Positions 25,890 to 34,524 of a stretch of DNA of 64,000 nucleotides are shown here, piece by piece. Location of the stretch: NCBI GenBank assembly GCA_013327885.1, contig JABUMY010000013.1:62001-126000 (forward strand), written 5' to 3'. Every line of letters starts with the position of its first letter. Positions within the stretch are counted from its first letter, which is position 1. A program made the translations under genes and the position numbers. Source of the stretch: Flavisolibacter longurius. Its GTDB lineage: Bacteria; Bacteroidota; Bacteroidia; Chitinophagales; Chitinophagaceae. The notes under the pieces were generated by a model. That model worked only from the letters and a program-made list of their open reading frames with translations, did no database searches and was not told the DNA's origin.

Positions 25890-26357
25890 ATGAAAAAGAT
25901 GATTTTCTCTCTGCTTGCCCTGGTGTTTACCATGGCTAGTTTTTCTGCCTTTTCGCAAAAGTACAAATCGGCTTCTGACACTATTAAATTGAATAAAGAG
26001 ATTGTGGAGGTAAGCAATGAAGTGGCGGAACTCACATCGAAGCTGACCATTGCACAAAATAACCTGCCGGGTTACCAATCCAAAGCCACACGATCTACAA
26101 AGGATGCCAAAGAAACGGCACAAAGCAGTAGCGACCAGGCTTATAAAGCAACCAACGGTGACCTGGGTGATGCGAAAAGCGCCAAGAAGAAGGCGAAGAA
26201 AGCCTCAAACGATGCCGAAGATGCAGCCGATGCAAAAGACGATGTGAAAGGCCAGGAAAAAAAGATCGACAAGCTGACAATGCAGCTGCAGAAAAAGCAA
26301 AAGACGCTGGATGAACTGGTTGTTATGCAGAACACCATACGTGCCATGCATCAATAG
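25890..26357 (+). CDS. Secreted Ala/Lys-rich coiled-coil protein
   Basis: The 155-aa product has a signal peptide (MKKMIFSLLALVFTMASFSAFSQ). The mature part is a long low-complexity helix rich in Ala, Lys and Asp (DAKSAKKKAKKASNDAEDAADAKDDVKG), flanked by two heptad-like segments. It is probably an exported, extended coiled coil in the periplasm. Function unknown. A terminator follows 70 bases later. Confidence 0.85.
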   Translation: MKKMIFSLLALVFTMASFSAFSQKYKSASDTIKLNKEIVEVSNEVAELTSKLTIAQNNLPGYQSKATRSTKDAKETAQSSSDQAYKATNGDLGDAKSAKKKAKKASNDAEDAADAKDDVKGQEKKIDKLTMQLQKKQKTLDELVVMQNTIRAMHQ

Positions 26358-26426
26358 TAAAAGGAATCGACAAATAATTCTATACCAAAAATTTCCGTGA
26401 CCCGTATCAGTTCGTTTTGTAGATGA

Positions 26427-26457
26427 AGCCAGCCGCAAAAATGCAGCTGGCTTTTCC
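26427..26457 (+). terminator. Intrinsic terminator after the coiled-coil gene
   Basis: AGCCAGC (26427-26433) pairs with GCTGGCT (26446-26452), followed by TTTCCTTTT. Confidence 0.75.
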
Positions 26458-26621
26458 TTTTATTGTCATGGTAAACATCCAAAAGAAGTTGAGCGTAAAG
26501 GCACTGAAAATAATTCAAAGTGTTTTCAAAACAACACGCTAGCATAACAATAAACGGTTTTCACTTGCAGCTTATTCATTCATTCGCATGCAACAAAATG
26601 AAAAATTCAATTGGTACATTC

Positions 26622-26852
26622 TCATTTCATTTTACGAATCAGGTCGATTGCTTCAGCGTATCGGCTTTCCAGGCTCTTTGTGTCACTCGTACCGATGTCA
26701 TCGCTTCTCAATCGGTCGTCCGGCGTCGATGTAAATGAATCGAAAATGATATTGTTATGGAACAAGTCAAACACATAGCGGTTACCGTTTTTGTTGGGGC
26801 TTACTTCCACCTTGGTGCCATTCTGAAGCTGATAAAAGATGGGGAACGTCAT
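26622..26852 (-). CDS. Small hypothetical protein, 76 aa
   Basis: Starting at 26852 the product reads MTFPIFYQLQNGTKVEVSP..., a beta-rich first half and a helical end (SRYAEAIDLIRKMK). The frame extends to 27002, but the extra 50 residues look like translated noncoding sequence and run towards the divergent kinase gene. No family recognised. Confidence 0.6.
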   Translation of the reverse strand: MTFPIFYQLQNGTKVEVSPNKNGNRYVFDLFHNNIIFDSFTSTPDDRLRSDDIGTSDTKSLESRYAEAIDLIRKMK

Positions 26853-27027
26853 CTGGTAAGGTTGGCAATATAAACCAGAGAGGAGAATTTGTTTTAAAAG
26901 GTAGCGAAATATAAACCAGGCCGTTGAAAATATACCCATACTAAGAACGGGTATTACGTGTACGAAACCCGGCTCGAATGCTGGAGAATATAGTACATTC
27001 ATACACTCAACCCCTAACCAGTATCAA

Positions 27028-29487
27028 TTGATAGCAAAACATCAAACAAAGGGCTTCTCCTTCCTTCAAGGCGGCGGGGAAATGGGTGAGCTCATTCGAA
27101 ATCATATTTGGGCGCAAACCAGCATAGGTACACCCGACAGGTGGCCACAAGCACTGCAAATCTCACTCGGAAATGTACTGAACTCCGGCTTCCCCATGTT
27201 TCTTTTTTGGGGTGAGGAGCTTATTTGTTTTTACAACGATGCTTTTCGTCCCAGTTTGGGAACAGAAGGAAAGCACCCGGCCGTTGGTAAAAAAGGCAAA
27301 GAAGTGTGGGCAGAGATATGGGATTTCATCGGCCCGTTGATTGATGGCGTGATGAAAACAGGGAAGCCCGTCTGGTTTGAAGACCAGCTTGTTCCCTTTT
27401 ACCGCAACGGAAGGCTTGAAGATATTTACTGGACGTTTAGCTACAGCCTTATTTTAGATAATGACGGAATGCCCGGCGGCGTATTGGTGACATGCATGGA
27501 AACGACGCAAGCAGTAAAGACACGCAGAAATACAGAGGAAAAAGCCCAGTCGTTACGGAATATTATTTTTCAGGCCCCCATTGCCATCTGCATTTTCCGC
27601 GGAGCCCAGTTTGTTGTAGAAATTGCGAATGATGCCATGTTCGAGTTTTGGGGCAAGTCTTCGGACCAAGTGTTAGGCAAACCTCTTTTCGAAGGGATTC
27701 CCGAAGCCAAAAGCCAGGGCTATGAAGAACTCATGATGGATGTCCTTCTTTCAGGAAAGCCCTACTCGGCCAATGAACTGCCGGTAACACTGCCCCGAAA
27801 TGGAGTTGTGGAAACTGTTTACATCAACTTTACTTACCATCCCTTGCGAGAGGATGATGGTGCGGTAACAGGCATTATGGCCATGGCAACGGATGTCACC
27901 GAGCAGGTAATAACAAGACAAAAGATTGAAGACGCCAAAAAAGAGGCGGAGAGGCAAAAACGTGTTTACGAAACAATAACTTCTAATACGCCGGACCTGA
28001 TGTATGTTTTCGGACTCGACTACCGGTTTAATTATGTGAATAAAGCGCTTTTGGACATGTGGGGAAAGACATGGGAAGCGGCCATTGGAAAAAGCCTGTT
28101 GGAGAATGGCTATGAGCCTTGGCATGCCGAAATGCATGAAAGGGAGATTGACCAGATTGTGGCTACGAAAAAGCCGGTACGTGGCGAGGTTTCCTTTCCG
28201 CATGCAACGTTGGGAGAACGTGTGTACGATTACATTTTGGTTCCGGTGATTGGTTTGGATGGGGCGGTGGAAGCCGTTGCTGGAACAACAAGGGACATTA
28301 CCGAGTTTAAGCAGGCCGAAAAGGCAATCAAAGAAAGTGAACAGAACCTGCAACGGATGATTTTACAGTCGCCGGTGGCGATGTGCATTTTACTAGGGCC
28401 AGAACATACAGTGGATGTGGCGAATGAAGCCATGATTCAGCTATGGGGAAAGCCGGTGGAAGCAGTAGTGCAAAAACCAATTTTTGAAGGTTTGCCGGAA
28501 GCAAGAAATCAGGGCTTGGAGACGATGTTGGACACTGTTTATGCCAGCGGAGAAAGTTGTAAAGCCTATGAGCAACCTGTGGAATTGATTCGCAATGGTG
28601 AGCGGGAGACAGTCTATCAGAATTTCGTGTACGAACCTTACCGCGATGCGAGTGGCAATGTTATTGGCGTGATGGCAGTTACCATTGATGTGACAGCCGA
28701 GGTGCTTGCCAGAAAAAGGATTGAAGAGGTAGTGGCGCAGCGTACGACAGAACTGGCAGCGGCAAATGCGTCCCTGCTGCGTATTAATAAAGAGTTGCAG
28801 CGCTCCAACCAGAACCTGGAGGAATTCGCCCACGCAGCTTCGCATGATTTAAAAGAACCCGTTCGCAAAATTCATTTTTTTACCGATCAACTCAAAAGCC
28901 AGCTTGCACCTCATTTACAGGAGGCCGAACTGCGGTCCTTTAACCGTATTGAAAAAGCCTCACAGCGCATGGGCAATCTCATTGACGATTTGCTGCTGTA
29001 TTCTCATGTGAGCCAGCGTCCACACCAGATGGAAACAGTGGACTTAAATCTGCTTCTGCAAAATGTACTGGAAGACCTTGACCTGGACATAGAAGAAAAA
29101 AAGGCGAAAGTTCAGGTGGATCGGTTACCGGTAATCAGGGGTTACAGACGGCAGTTACAACAGCTTTTTCAAAACCTGTTGAGCAATGCAATTAAGTATA
29201 GCAAGGACGGTGTGCCACCCCGTATTGAAATTACCGCAGAAGAAAACAACGAAGCCACACAGCGTTCTGTTTTAATTGCTGTAAAAGACAACGGCATAGG
29301 GTTTGACCAGCAGTATGCAGAAAAAATCTTCGGTATGTTTACCCGGTTGCACGGCAAAGGCGAGTTTAGCGGAACCGGGGTTGGGTTGTCCATTGCCAAA
29401 AAAGTGGTGGAGAATCACGGCGGCATCATTACCACCGAAAGTACAGTAGGGAACGGCTCCGTTTTCAAAGTCTACTTGCCTATTTAA
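27028..29487 (+). CDS. PAS-domain sensor histidine kinase
   Basis: The 819-aa soluble kinase has an N-terminal PAS-like region (FLQGGGEMGELIRNHIW..., about 10-165), then three PAS domains up to about 575 joined by helical linkers. HisKA has the phospho-acceptor His606 in FAHAASHDLKEP. The HATPase domain shows LLSNAIKYSKDG, DNGIGF and GTGVGLSIAKK. No membrane helix is seen, so it senses a cytoplasmic signal. The start is the TTG at 27028; the conserved FLQGGGEMGEL segment comes before the first ATG (27082), and the frame stays open upstream without a standard start. It is a close relative of the kinase at 41848. Confidence 0.93.
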   Translation: MIAKHQTKGFSFLQGGGEMGELIRNHIWAQTSIGTPDRWPQALQISLGNVLNSGFPMFLFWGEELICFYNDAFRPSLGTEGKHPAVGKKGKEVWAEIWDFIGPLIDGVMKTGKPVWFEDQLVPFYRNGRLEDIYWTFSYSLILDNDGMPGGVLVTCMETTQAVKTRRNTEEKAQSLRNIIFQAPIAICIFRGAQFVVEIANDAMFEFWGKSSDQVLGKPLFEGIPEAKSQGYEELMMDVLLSGKPYSANELPVTLPRNGVVETVYINFTYHPLREDDGAVTGIMAMATDVTEQVITRQKIEDAKKEAERQKRVYETITSNTPDLMYVFGLDYRFNYVNKALLDMWGKTWEAAIGKSLLENGYEPWHAEMHEREIDQIVATKKPVRGEVSFPHATLGERVYDYILVPVIGLDGAVEAVAGTTRDITEFKQAEKAIKESEQNLQRMILQSPVAMCILLGPEHTVDVANEAMIQLWGKPVEAVVQKPIFEGLPEARNQGLETMLDTVYASGESCKAYEQPVELIRNGERETVYQNFVYEPYRDASGNVIGVMAVTIDVTAEVLARKRIEEVVAQRTTELAAANASLLRINKELQRSNQNLEEFAHAASHDLKEPVRKIHFFTDQLKSQLAPHLQEAELRSFNRIEKASQRMGNLIDDLLLYSHVSQRPHQMETVDLNLLLQNVLEDLDLDIEEKKAKVQVDRLPVIRGYRRQLQQLFQNLLSNAIKYSKDGVPPRIEITAEENNEATQRSVLIAVKDNGIGFDQQYAEKIFGMFTRLHGKGEFSGTGVGLSIAKKVVENHGGIITTESTVGNGSVFKVYLPI

Positions 29488-29577
29488 ACGATTGCAAAAA
29501 GACACTTTAGGTGCACTGTAAAATAAAACTAACGATCATTTTCTCTATATCCTTTCACCAGAAGCTATAGACTTGGA

Positions 29578-29621
29578 TTTAGGCAACATGCACACCATTT
29601 TCTGGTGTAGCCTTGCCTAAA
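29578..29621. repeat. Two-step inverted repeat downstream of the kinase
   Basis: TTTAGGCAA (29578-29586) pairs with TTGCCTAAA (29613-29621), with an inner ACACCA/TGGTGT stem. There is no T run. The rest of 29488-29899 holds no gene that I can support. Confidence 0.5.
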
Positions 29622-29899
29622 CCGTTTAAAGAAATAGATATGCATATTCGTTGTTAATGCAAGTCATTTCTTTCGTATTTACAAGGATACATGCACGCTA
29701 TGTTTCTTTTGAAAGCATTAAAGTGCTGTATTGGTTTTCTCTTTCAAACCATAGATAGCACAGGTAAAAGAAAAAGAGGATTGCGCTGAAGAACGACTAC
29801 CTTTAAACTGCTGGCACCTTGCAAAGTTCCAATCCCCGGCGTAAAGCCCAATCTTGCATCCTGCTTCTCATTCACGTTTTCGCCTTGAAACAACTTACG

Positions 29900-30232
29900 A
29901 TGATGTATCACAAATTCCTGATTGGGGACACTGATCGCTTTGATGCAGCAAATTTTCCTGAACTGCAAAAAAGTCTTGACGCCACTTTGGGGCTGTTAGC
30001 TGGGGAGCCAGACGATCCCAAGGCGGAGATGCTGCTTTCATTTGTAAAAGATCACTGCATGAATTCACAGTTAGTCTTTAATTATCCCCGACTGGCCAGT
30101 TTAATCAGCACAAAAGAAGTACCGCTTGGGATAATGGAAGACCTTTTTGAGTCAAGCCGAAAGAATCCGATTTTCCGGCAGGCGCTTGAATTGCATATCC
30201 GGCATCGGCTTCACCATCCAAATTTTAAATAA
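29900..30232 (+). CDS. Hypothetical protein, about 110 aa
   Basis: Starting at the ATGATG at 29900 the product reads MMYHKFLIGDTDRFDAANFPELQKSLDATLGLLAG..., a compact helical protein with no signal or membrane part. The frame is open to 29819, but that extension has no protein-like character. It is 6 bases from the next gene, so the two are probably co-transcribed. Not recognised. Confidence 0.65.
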   Translation: MMYHKFLIGDTDRFDAANFPELQKSLDATLGLLAGEPDDPKAEMLLSFVKDHCMNSQLVFNYPRLASLISTKEVPLGIMEDLFESSRKNPIFRQALELHIRHRLHHPNFK

Positions 30233-30238
30233 CATCTT

Positions 30239-30550
30239 GTGAGGACAAATAAATTACCAGCCATTGATATAACGGCACAAATAGCGATCGTTGCCATTCC
30301 TGTTCCGCATTTCCGGATGTACAACCAGGTAACGGTTGAAGAAATTTCTTTCCAGGAATTCCGGAACGGTGATTGTTTTAAAGCTGTGCCACAAAAAACC
30401 TACGATGACTATAAACTCTCCGGCCTTCCGGAAGAGTTGGTGTTTGAATACTCCAATTATGTTGTACTGGAAGCAAACAATATGGATGAAGAAGGCCTAA
30501 ACGTCATCAAGAACATTATTCTGGAACTGCAGGTGCAGGACTTGCTCTGA
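30239..30550 (+). CDS. Hypothetical protein, about 103 aa, GTG start
   Basis: The frame opens with GTG at 30239; an ATG at 30317 (MYNQVTVEEISFQEF) is an alternative that would remove 26 residues. The protein alternates strands and helices and ends LNVIKNIILELQVQDLL. Follows the previous gene by 6 bases. Not recognised. Confidence 0.55.
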   Translation: MRTNKLPAIDITAQIAIVAIPVPHFRMYNQVTVEEISFQEFRNGDCFKAVPQKTYDDYKLSGLPEELVFEYSNYVVLEANNMDEEGLNVIKNIILELQVQDLL

Positions 30551-30620
30551 ACAGCTTGTCGCGACGGCTGCAAAAAACCGGAAGCTGCTCGCATATAATT
30601 TCTAAAAACAAAAAAATAAG

Positions 30621-31028
30621 ATGATACCGAGCTGCGAATTACGCCTGGGGAATTATGTACTTGTTGATCAAAACATCGAGCAGGTGGCAATGATCAACGG
30701 TACCTTTTCTGCCACAACCGCTTTAGCGGATGGCATAGAAAGCAGGGACGACATCACCAAAAGTCATCGTCTCGAAATGTTGCAGCCCGTACCCCTAACA
30801 GATGCCGTATTGAAGCAATGCAATTTTGTGTACCACGACTATTTCAAATTCTGGCAACTCATTGCCGGCACAGATGCAGACCGCTCTGAGATGGATAACG
30901 ACAAAGACTATACTGTTATCGATTTTATGCGCCGGCCCGTGGTCAAAAAACTGACATCGCTTCACCAATTGCAGAACATTTATTTTATGTTGAAAGGAAA
31001 AGAACTCGTCTTTCAAAACAAGTCGTAG
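30621..31028 (+). CDS. Hypothetical protein of the ELRxGNxV / LHQLQN family
   Basis: The 135-aa product begins with CELRLGNYVLVD and ends with TSLHQLQNIYFMLKGKELVF. These two signatures define a family of unknown function that is widespread in Bacteroidota genomes and phages. A second, more diverged copy lies at 31821. The middle part (PVPLTDAVLKQCNF) is also typical. Role unknown. Confidence 0.85.
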   Translation: MIPSCELRLGNYVLVDQNIEQVAMINGTFSATTALADGIESRDDITKSHRLEMLQPVPLTDAVLKQCNFVYHDYFKFWQLIAGTDADRSEMDNDKDYTVIDFMRRPVVKKLTSLHQLQNIYFMLKGKELVFQNKS

Positions 31029-31152
31029 CCATTATATAGCCTTGTCAGGATTAACCACTGACACAAACAGGCAATTTAACTTAAACAGCGAACGATAAGA
31101 CTAAATTCATTTCCACTCTTTCCAATGTCTGGCCTTCGACCAACCCTGTTTT

Positions 31153-31576
31153 ATGAATAAAAATGGACCCATCATCGTAATTGAAGATGACATAGACGAC
31201 CAGGAAATGTTGCAAGCTGCCTTTCAAAATATTGAAACAGGAAATGAAATCATTTTTTTTTCTGGATCCGGAAAAAGCGCTGGATTTCCTGCACCAAACA
31301 AATGTTGTTCCTTTTCTGATATTGTCCGACATTAATATGCCCAGGCTGAATGGTCTTGAACTGAAACGAAAGATTCATACCAACGCACAGCTACAGTTGA
31401 AATGCATACCCTACCTGTTTTTTACTACCTCCGCCGAAAAGATAGCGGTGATTGAAGCGTACAGCATGTCGGCGCAGGGCTTCTTTATCAAACAATCATC
31501 TATGAGTGAACTGCAAGAAACCTTGCGAATTATTATTGTGTACTGGAAGCTTTGTTATTCACCCAATACGTTTTAA
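31153..31576 (+). pseudogene. Single-domain response regulator split by a frameshift in a T run
   Basis: The first part (from ATG 31153) has the acidic pocket IVIEDDIDD and loses frame at a run of nine T at 31253-31261. The second part, in another frame, continues as DPEKALDFL, ILSDINMPRLNGLEL (phospho-acceptor Asp) and a Lys region. Together they give a typical Rcp1-like receiver of about 140 residues. It is either a true frameshift mutation, a phase-variable switch, or a homopolymer sequencing error. Confidence 0.85.
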
Positions 31577-31820
31577 GTTGTTTGTAGTTCACCTCAGGAA
31601 ATCGCAATTTTGGGTGATCGATAAAATTGATTCCTGGCATCATTTGATCAAGCCAACAATTAACAGCAGCCTTCATCGAATAGGTTTACCTTGCATTCAT
31701 TCACCAGAGCCGCTTTAACTCTTTCTCACCTCAGACAGGCTTTTCCGAAAGGTCACATCGACGAATCAGAAGCGCAAGCTTCAACAATAGGTTAGGGTAC
31801 GAACAGCAAAAACAACATTT

Positions 31821-32312
31821 ATGATAGATGCAAAAGAGATAAGAGCCGGTAATTGGGTGATTACACATGAAGGCGACGCGGTTGAAGAAAAACCGGAAAG
31901 TGTGTATAAATCGATTAAAGAGGATGAATATAGCTTTACGTTCGCAAGGCAGTATTTCCCTATTCCACTATCTGCTGACGTCCTGGCGAACAGTAGTTTC
32001 AAACATTCTTTTGGCAACTGGTTTAAAAACCTCGATGCAGAAGGTGTTGAAGGTGGGTTGCCGTTTTTACGCTACAATTTTAAAGCCAGCCAGTGGTATC
32101 TTTTCGAAAGAAGGTTGCCCTTTCAGCCTGTCTTTCTTCACCAATTACAAAACCTTTATTATGCCCTAACCAATCAGGAATTGTCGATTGCGTTGCAACA
32201 GACGCCGGCTGGACAGGAGGAAAGTGAAACAGTTTTACGTGGAGAACCTTCTTTTCTCCCGGCGCCTGGCAATAAGAAGCAGGTCCTTGATTCCAGACCA
32301 GCATCAATTTAG
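31821..32312 (+). CDS. Second ELRxGNxV / LHQLQN family protein
   Basis: The 163-aa product shows KEIRAGNWVITH at the start, IPLSADVLANSSF in the middle and VFLHQLQNLYYALTNQELSI near 120, matching the protein at 30621 in order and spacing. It carries an extra C-terminal tail of about 40 residues that looks disordered (PAGQEESETVLRG...). The frameshifted response regulator lies between the two copies. Confidence 0.82.
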   Translation: MIDAKEIRAGNWVITHEGDAVEEKPESVYKSIKEDEYSFTFARQYFPIPLSADVLANSSFKHSFGNWFKNLDAEGVEGGLPFLRYNFKASQWYLFERRLPFQPVFLHQLQNLYYALTNQELSIALQQTPAGQEESETVLRGEPSFLPAPGNKKQVLDSRPASI

Positions 32313-32377
32313 GATAGGTTCAAATACTGGTTAACATTTATGATAGATCACCATAACACCGGCTACATGCGGCATGC

Positions 32378-32950
32378 ATGAAACTATTTATCAAAAATAT
32401 GGTCTGTCTTCGTTGCAAGCTTGTTGTAAAAGATGAAGTGGAGCGGCTTGGCCTTGCCTGCGATGACGTGAAACTGGGTGAACTAACCTTGAAAGATCCT
32501 GTTCTGCCAGAGGCTATCGATGCATTAAAAGTTGCTTTGCAACGCTCAGGTTTGTATATCATCGACGACAAAAAGAGCCGGCTTATTGAAAAAATAAAAC
32601 AAGCAGTCATTGAGCAGGTGCATTATACCGACGAGCCCTTGCTCCAAAACTTTTCGTCGTTTCTGGCGGGCAAGCTTCATTACGACTACACTTATCTTTC
32701 AAACCTGTTCGCTGCTACCCAGGGCTTAACTCTCGAACATTATATTATCAACAACCGCATTGAAAAGGCCAAAGAGTTATTGATTTATGAAGAGATGTCC
32801 ATTGCGGCTATTGCGGAGCGATTGCATTACTGCAGCGCTGCACATTTGTCCAGGCAATTTAAACAGGTAACCGGTTACACGGCCACCCATTATAAAAAAT
32901 TAAGGCAACTGCGGTTTGATGAACCGGATGCCGATAAAGAAACAACATGA
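32378..32950 (+). CDS. AraC-type regulator with N-terminal CxxC (HMA-like) domain
   Basis: The 190-aa protein starts MKLFIKNMVCLRCKLVV, a CxxC motif in the same setting as heavy-metal-associated domains, followed by an alpha-beta region to about 70. The C-terminal 100 residues form the AraC double helix-turn-helix (LSNLFAATQGLTLEHYIINNRIEKAKELL, IAERLHYCSAAHLSRQFKQVTGYTATHYKK). The CxxC region may sense a metal or a redox change. Its stop overlaps the cupin gene by 4 bases (ATGA). Confidence 0.92.
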   Translation: MKLFIKNMVCLRCKLVVKDEVERLGLACDDVKLGELTLKDPVLPEAIDALKVALQRSGLYIIDDKKSRLIEKIKQAVIEQVHYTDEPLLQNFSSFLAGKLHYDYTYLSNLFAATQGLTLEHYIINNRIEKAKELLIYEEMSIAAIAERLHYCSAAHLSRQFKQVTGYTATHYKKLRQLRFDEPDADKETT

Positions 32951-33285
32951 AAGCCGAAATAGAAGCCGGTGTGGCGCACATCATTGTCGAAATTATTGAG
33001 TACATACCGAAGTCAATTCTTAGCCGGACGATTTTAAACAAATCCACGGGTCACGTTAGTGTTATGTCGTTTGACACCGGCGAGGGCTTACTGGAAAAGA
33101 TTTCACCCTTTGACACGTTTGCACAGGTTATTGATGGGCAGGCAGAGATAATTGTGGATGGAAAACAGTTTTTTTTAAAGACTGGCGAAGGCATGATTAT
33201 TCCTGCTCACCGTACCAACCGCATTAACGCCAATGAACGGTTTAAAATGATATTGACGGTGATTAAAAGTGGTTATGAAGAGTAA
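32947..33285 (+). CDS. Cupin-domain protein
   Basis: The 112-aa product is one small beta-barrel cupin: the first motif lies around FDTFAQVIDGQAEIIVDGK and the second around GEGMIIPAHRTNRINA. Most of the usual metal-binding His/Glu residues are not obvious; His103 region only partly fits. It is translationally coupled to the AraC-type regulator, so it may act with it, for instance by binding a small ligand. Such short cupins rarely have a known reaction. Confidence 0.88.
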   Translation: MKAEIEAGVAHIIVEIIEYIPKSILSRTILNKSTGHVSVMSFDTGEGLLEKISPFDTFAQVIDGQAEIIVDGKQFFLKTGEGMIIPAHRTNRINANERFKMILTVIKSGYEE

Positions 33286-33426
33286 AGCAATTCTGCCGCT
33301 AATCTGTAAATTATACATTTCTCGCAAAGAATTATGTAGCGCTGTCATACGGCGTTTTTCTCAACTTTATTTCAATTATCAGTAAACATTTCACCCCCGC
33401 CCGATTTTTTTAGTACGTGCCAAATC

Positions 33427-33470
33427 TCCTGAATGAGTTGGTACCCGTCCTGGGTGCCAACTTCTCAGGA
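33427..33470. repeat. Long inverted repeat
   Basis: TCCTGA/TCAGGA forms the base and GTTGGTACCC/GGGTGCCAAC the upper stem (one G-T pair), with a 5-base loop. No T run follows. Confidence 0.6.
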
Positions 33471-33597
33471 TTTATCTCACGCAGGAGCAAGTCGCAACGC
33501 TAGGCTGGAAAACTTGCATAAAAAATACAACCATTACTACCTGCTTATTTACCGCCCGGCCACAGAAATGTACCATCATTTGTTAGTGTGAGGCAAT

Positions 33598-33635
33598 CAA
33601 ACCGATTGGGAGCAGCATGTTCGCTAATCGGTTTG
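33598..33635. repeat. Perfect 10-bp inverted repeat
   Basis: CAAACCGATT (33598-33607) and AATCGGTTTG (33626-33635) flank 18 bases. Confidence 0.6.
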
Positions 33636-33644
33636 CGCATAAAA

Positions 33645-33668
33645 GAGGCTGAATAGAAATCCAGCCTC
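33645..33668 (-). terminator. Hairpin, terminator-like on the minus strand
   Basis: GAGGCTG/CAGCCTC with a 10-base loop. On the minus strand it is followed by TTTTAT. No minus-strand gene is seen directly to its right. Confidence 0.45.
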
Positions 33669-34038
33669 AATCTAAAAGTACATCAGGAGATGCCTAATTA
33701 AAGATCGTTCATGGCGCAAGCGCAGGCACTACACAATTCACATTGCTTTGTATATAATTCATAGCAAAGCGGCGACTGAGCGATGAAAACTGAAGTAGAA
33801 AAGGGTTGTGCCGATGGCGGAATGGCGGTTGAAGACGAAAGAATTACAATCTTGTTGCCCAACTTCTAATGTCGTTGCGTACTTCGTCTATCTGTGAATT
33901 ATATAGTTGTTTGCATGAATTTTACAATCTCCAATCAAGTCGAGGATTCGACCTTTATTGCGGTGAAACGAAAAGCCTTTTTCATTTTTTGTTTGAATGA
34001 ACCAACCTCATTTTGTGGTGTAAGTAAACAGCGGTGAT

Positions 34039-34458
34039 ATGGCACAAACGCAGTACACAGGTTACCTTGCCGATGACGATGAAGATGACCTGGAAATGTT
34101 GACTACAGCATTGCGAAACGATGGCAGCTTCGCCAAGGTGGTCTGCTACACATCAACGCAAGATTTGATTCAGCAATTGGCTTCACTCCCCACGAATGCT
34201 TTGCCCGATTTGATTGTAACCGATTATCACATGCCGCCTTCCGGTGAAGGTGAATTGATACACTACATCAGAGGCCAGCATCGGCTGGACGTTGTTACAC
34301 TTATTGTGTACACGACCTTGGTGCAGGAGTGCAAAAAAATGTCCTTGTTAACGGACGGAGTAGACGGCGTATTGACAAAAGGAAACACAGCGCAGGAAAT
34401 TGCGGACCACGTATGTATTTTTTGCGGAATTGTTGCCAACAAGAAACTTGTTGCTTAG
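34039..34458 (+). CDS. Single-domain response regulator
   Basis: The 139-aa receiver domain has the acidic pocket LADDDEDD (Asp12-14), the phospho-acceptor Asp62 in VTDYHMP, and Lys114 in VLTKGN. No output domain is present, so it acts by protein contact, probably as a partner of the orphan PAS kinases at 27028 or 41848. Upstream lies a long gene-poor gap. Confidence 0.93.
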   Translation: MAQTQYTGYLADDDEDDLEMLTTALRNDGSFAKVVCYTSTQDLIQQLASLPTNALPDLIVTDYHMPPSGEGELIHYIRGQHRLDVVTLIVYTTLVQECKKMSLLTDGVDGVLTKGNTAQEIADHVCIFCGIVANKKLVA

Positions 34459-34524
34459 TAGGGCAGTTGTGTTCTTAAAAAGGGAAGGCGATTTTGCCAG
34501 GTGGTTTAGTGTATGTAGAATTTG

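Larger units (their letters stand above)
33286..34038. other. Gene-poor stretch of about 750 bases with three strong hairpins
   Basis: No supported gene. It holds the hairpins at 33427-33470, 33598-33635 and 33645-33668, and a weak 6-bp repeat around 33745-33770. A 28-codon frame at 33783-33869 has no supporting features. Confidence 0.5.

Noticed and set aside
33783-33869. A 28-codon plus-strand frame in the hairpin-rich gap
   Set aside because: Short, without a hydrophobic or structured pattern, and no neighbour supports it.
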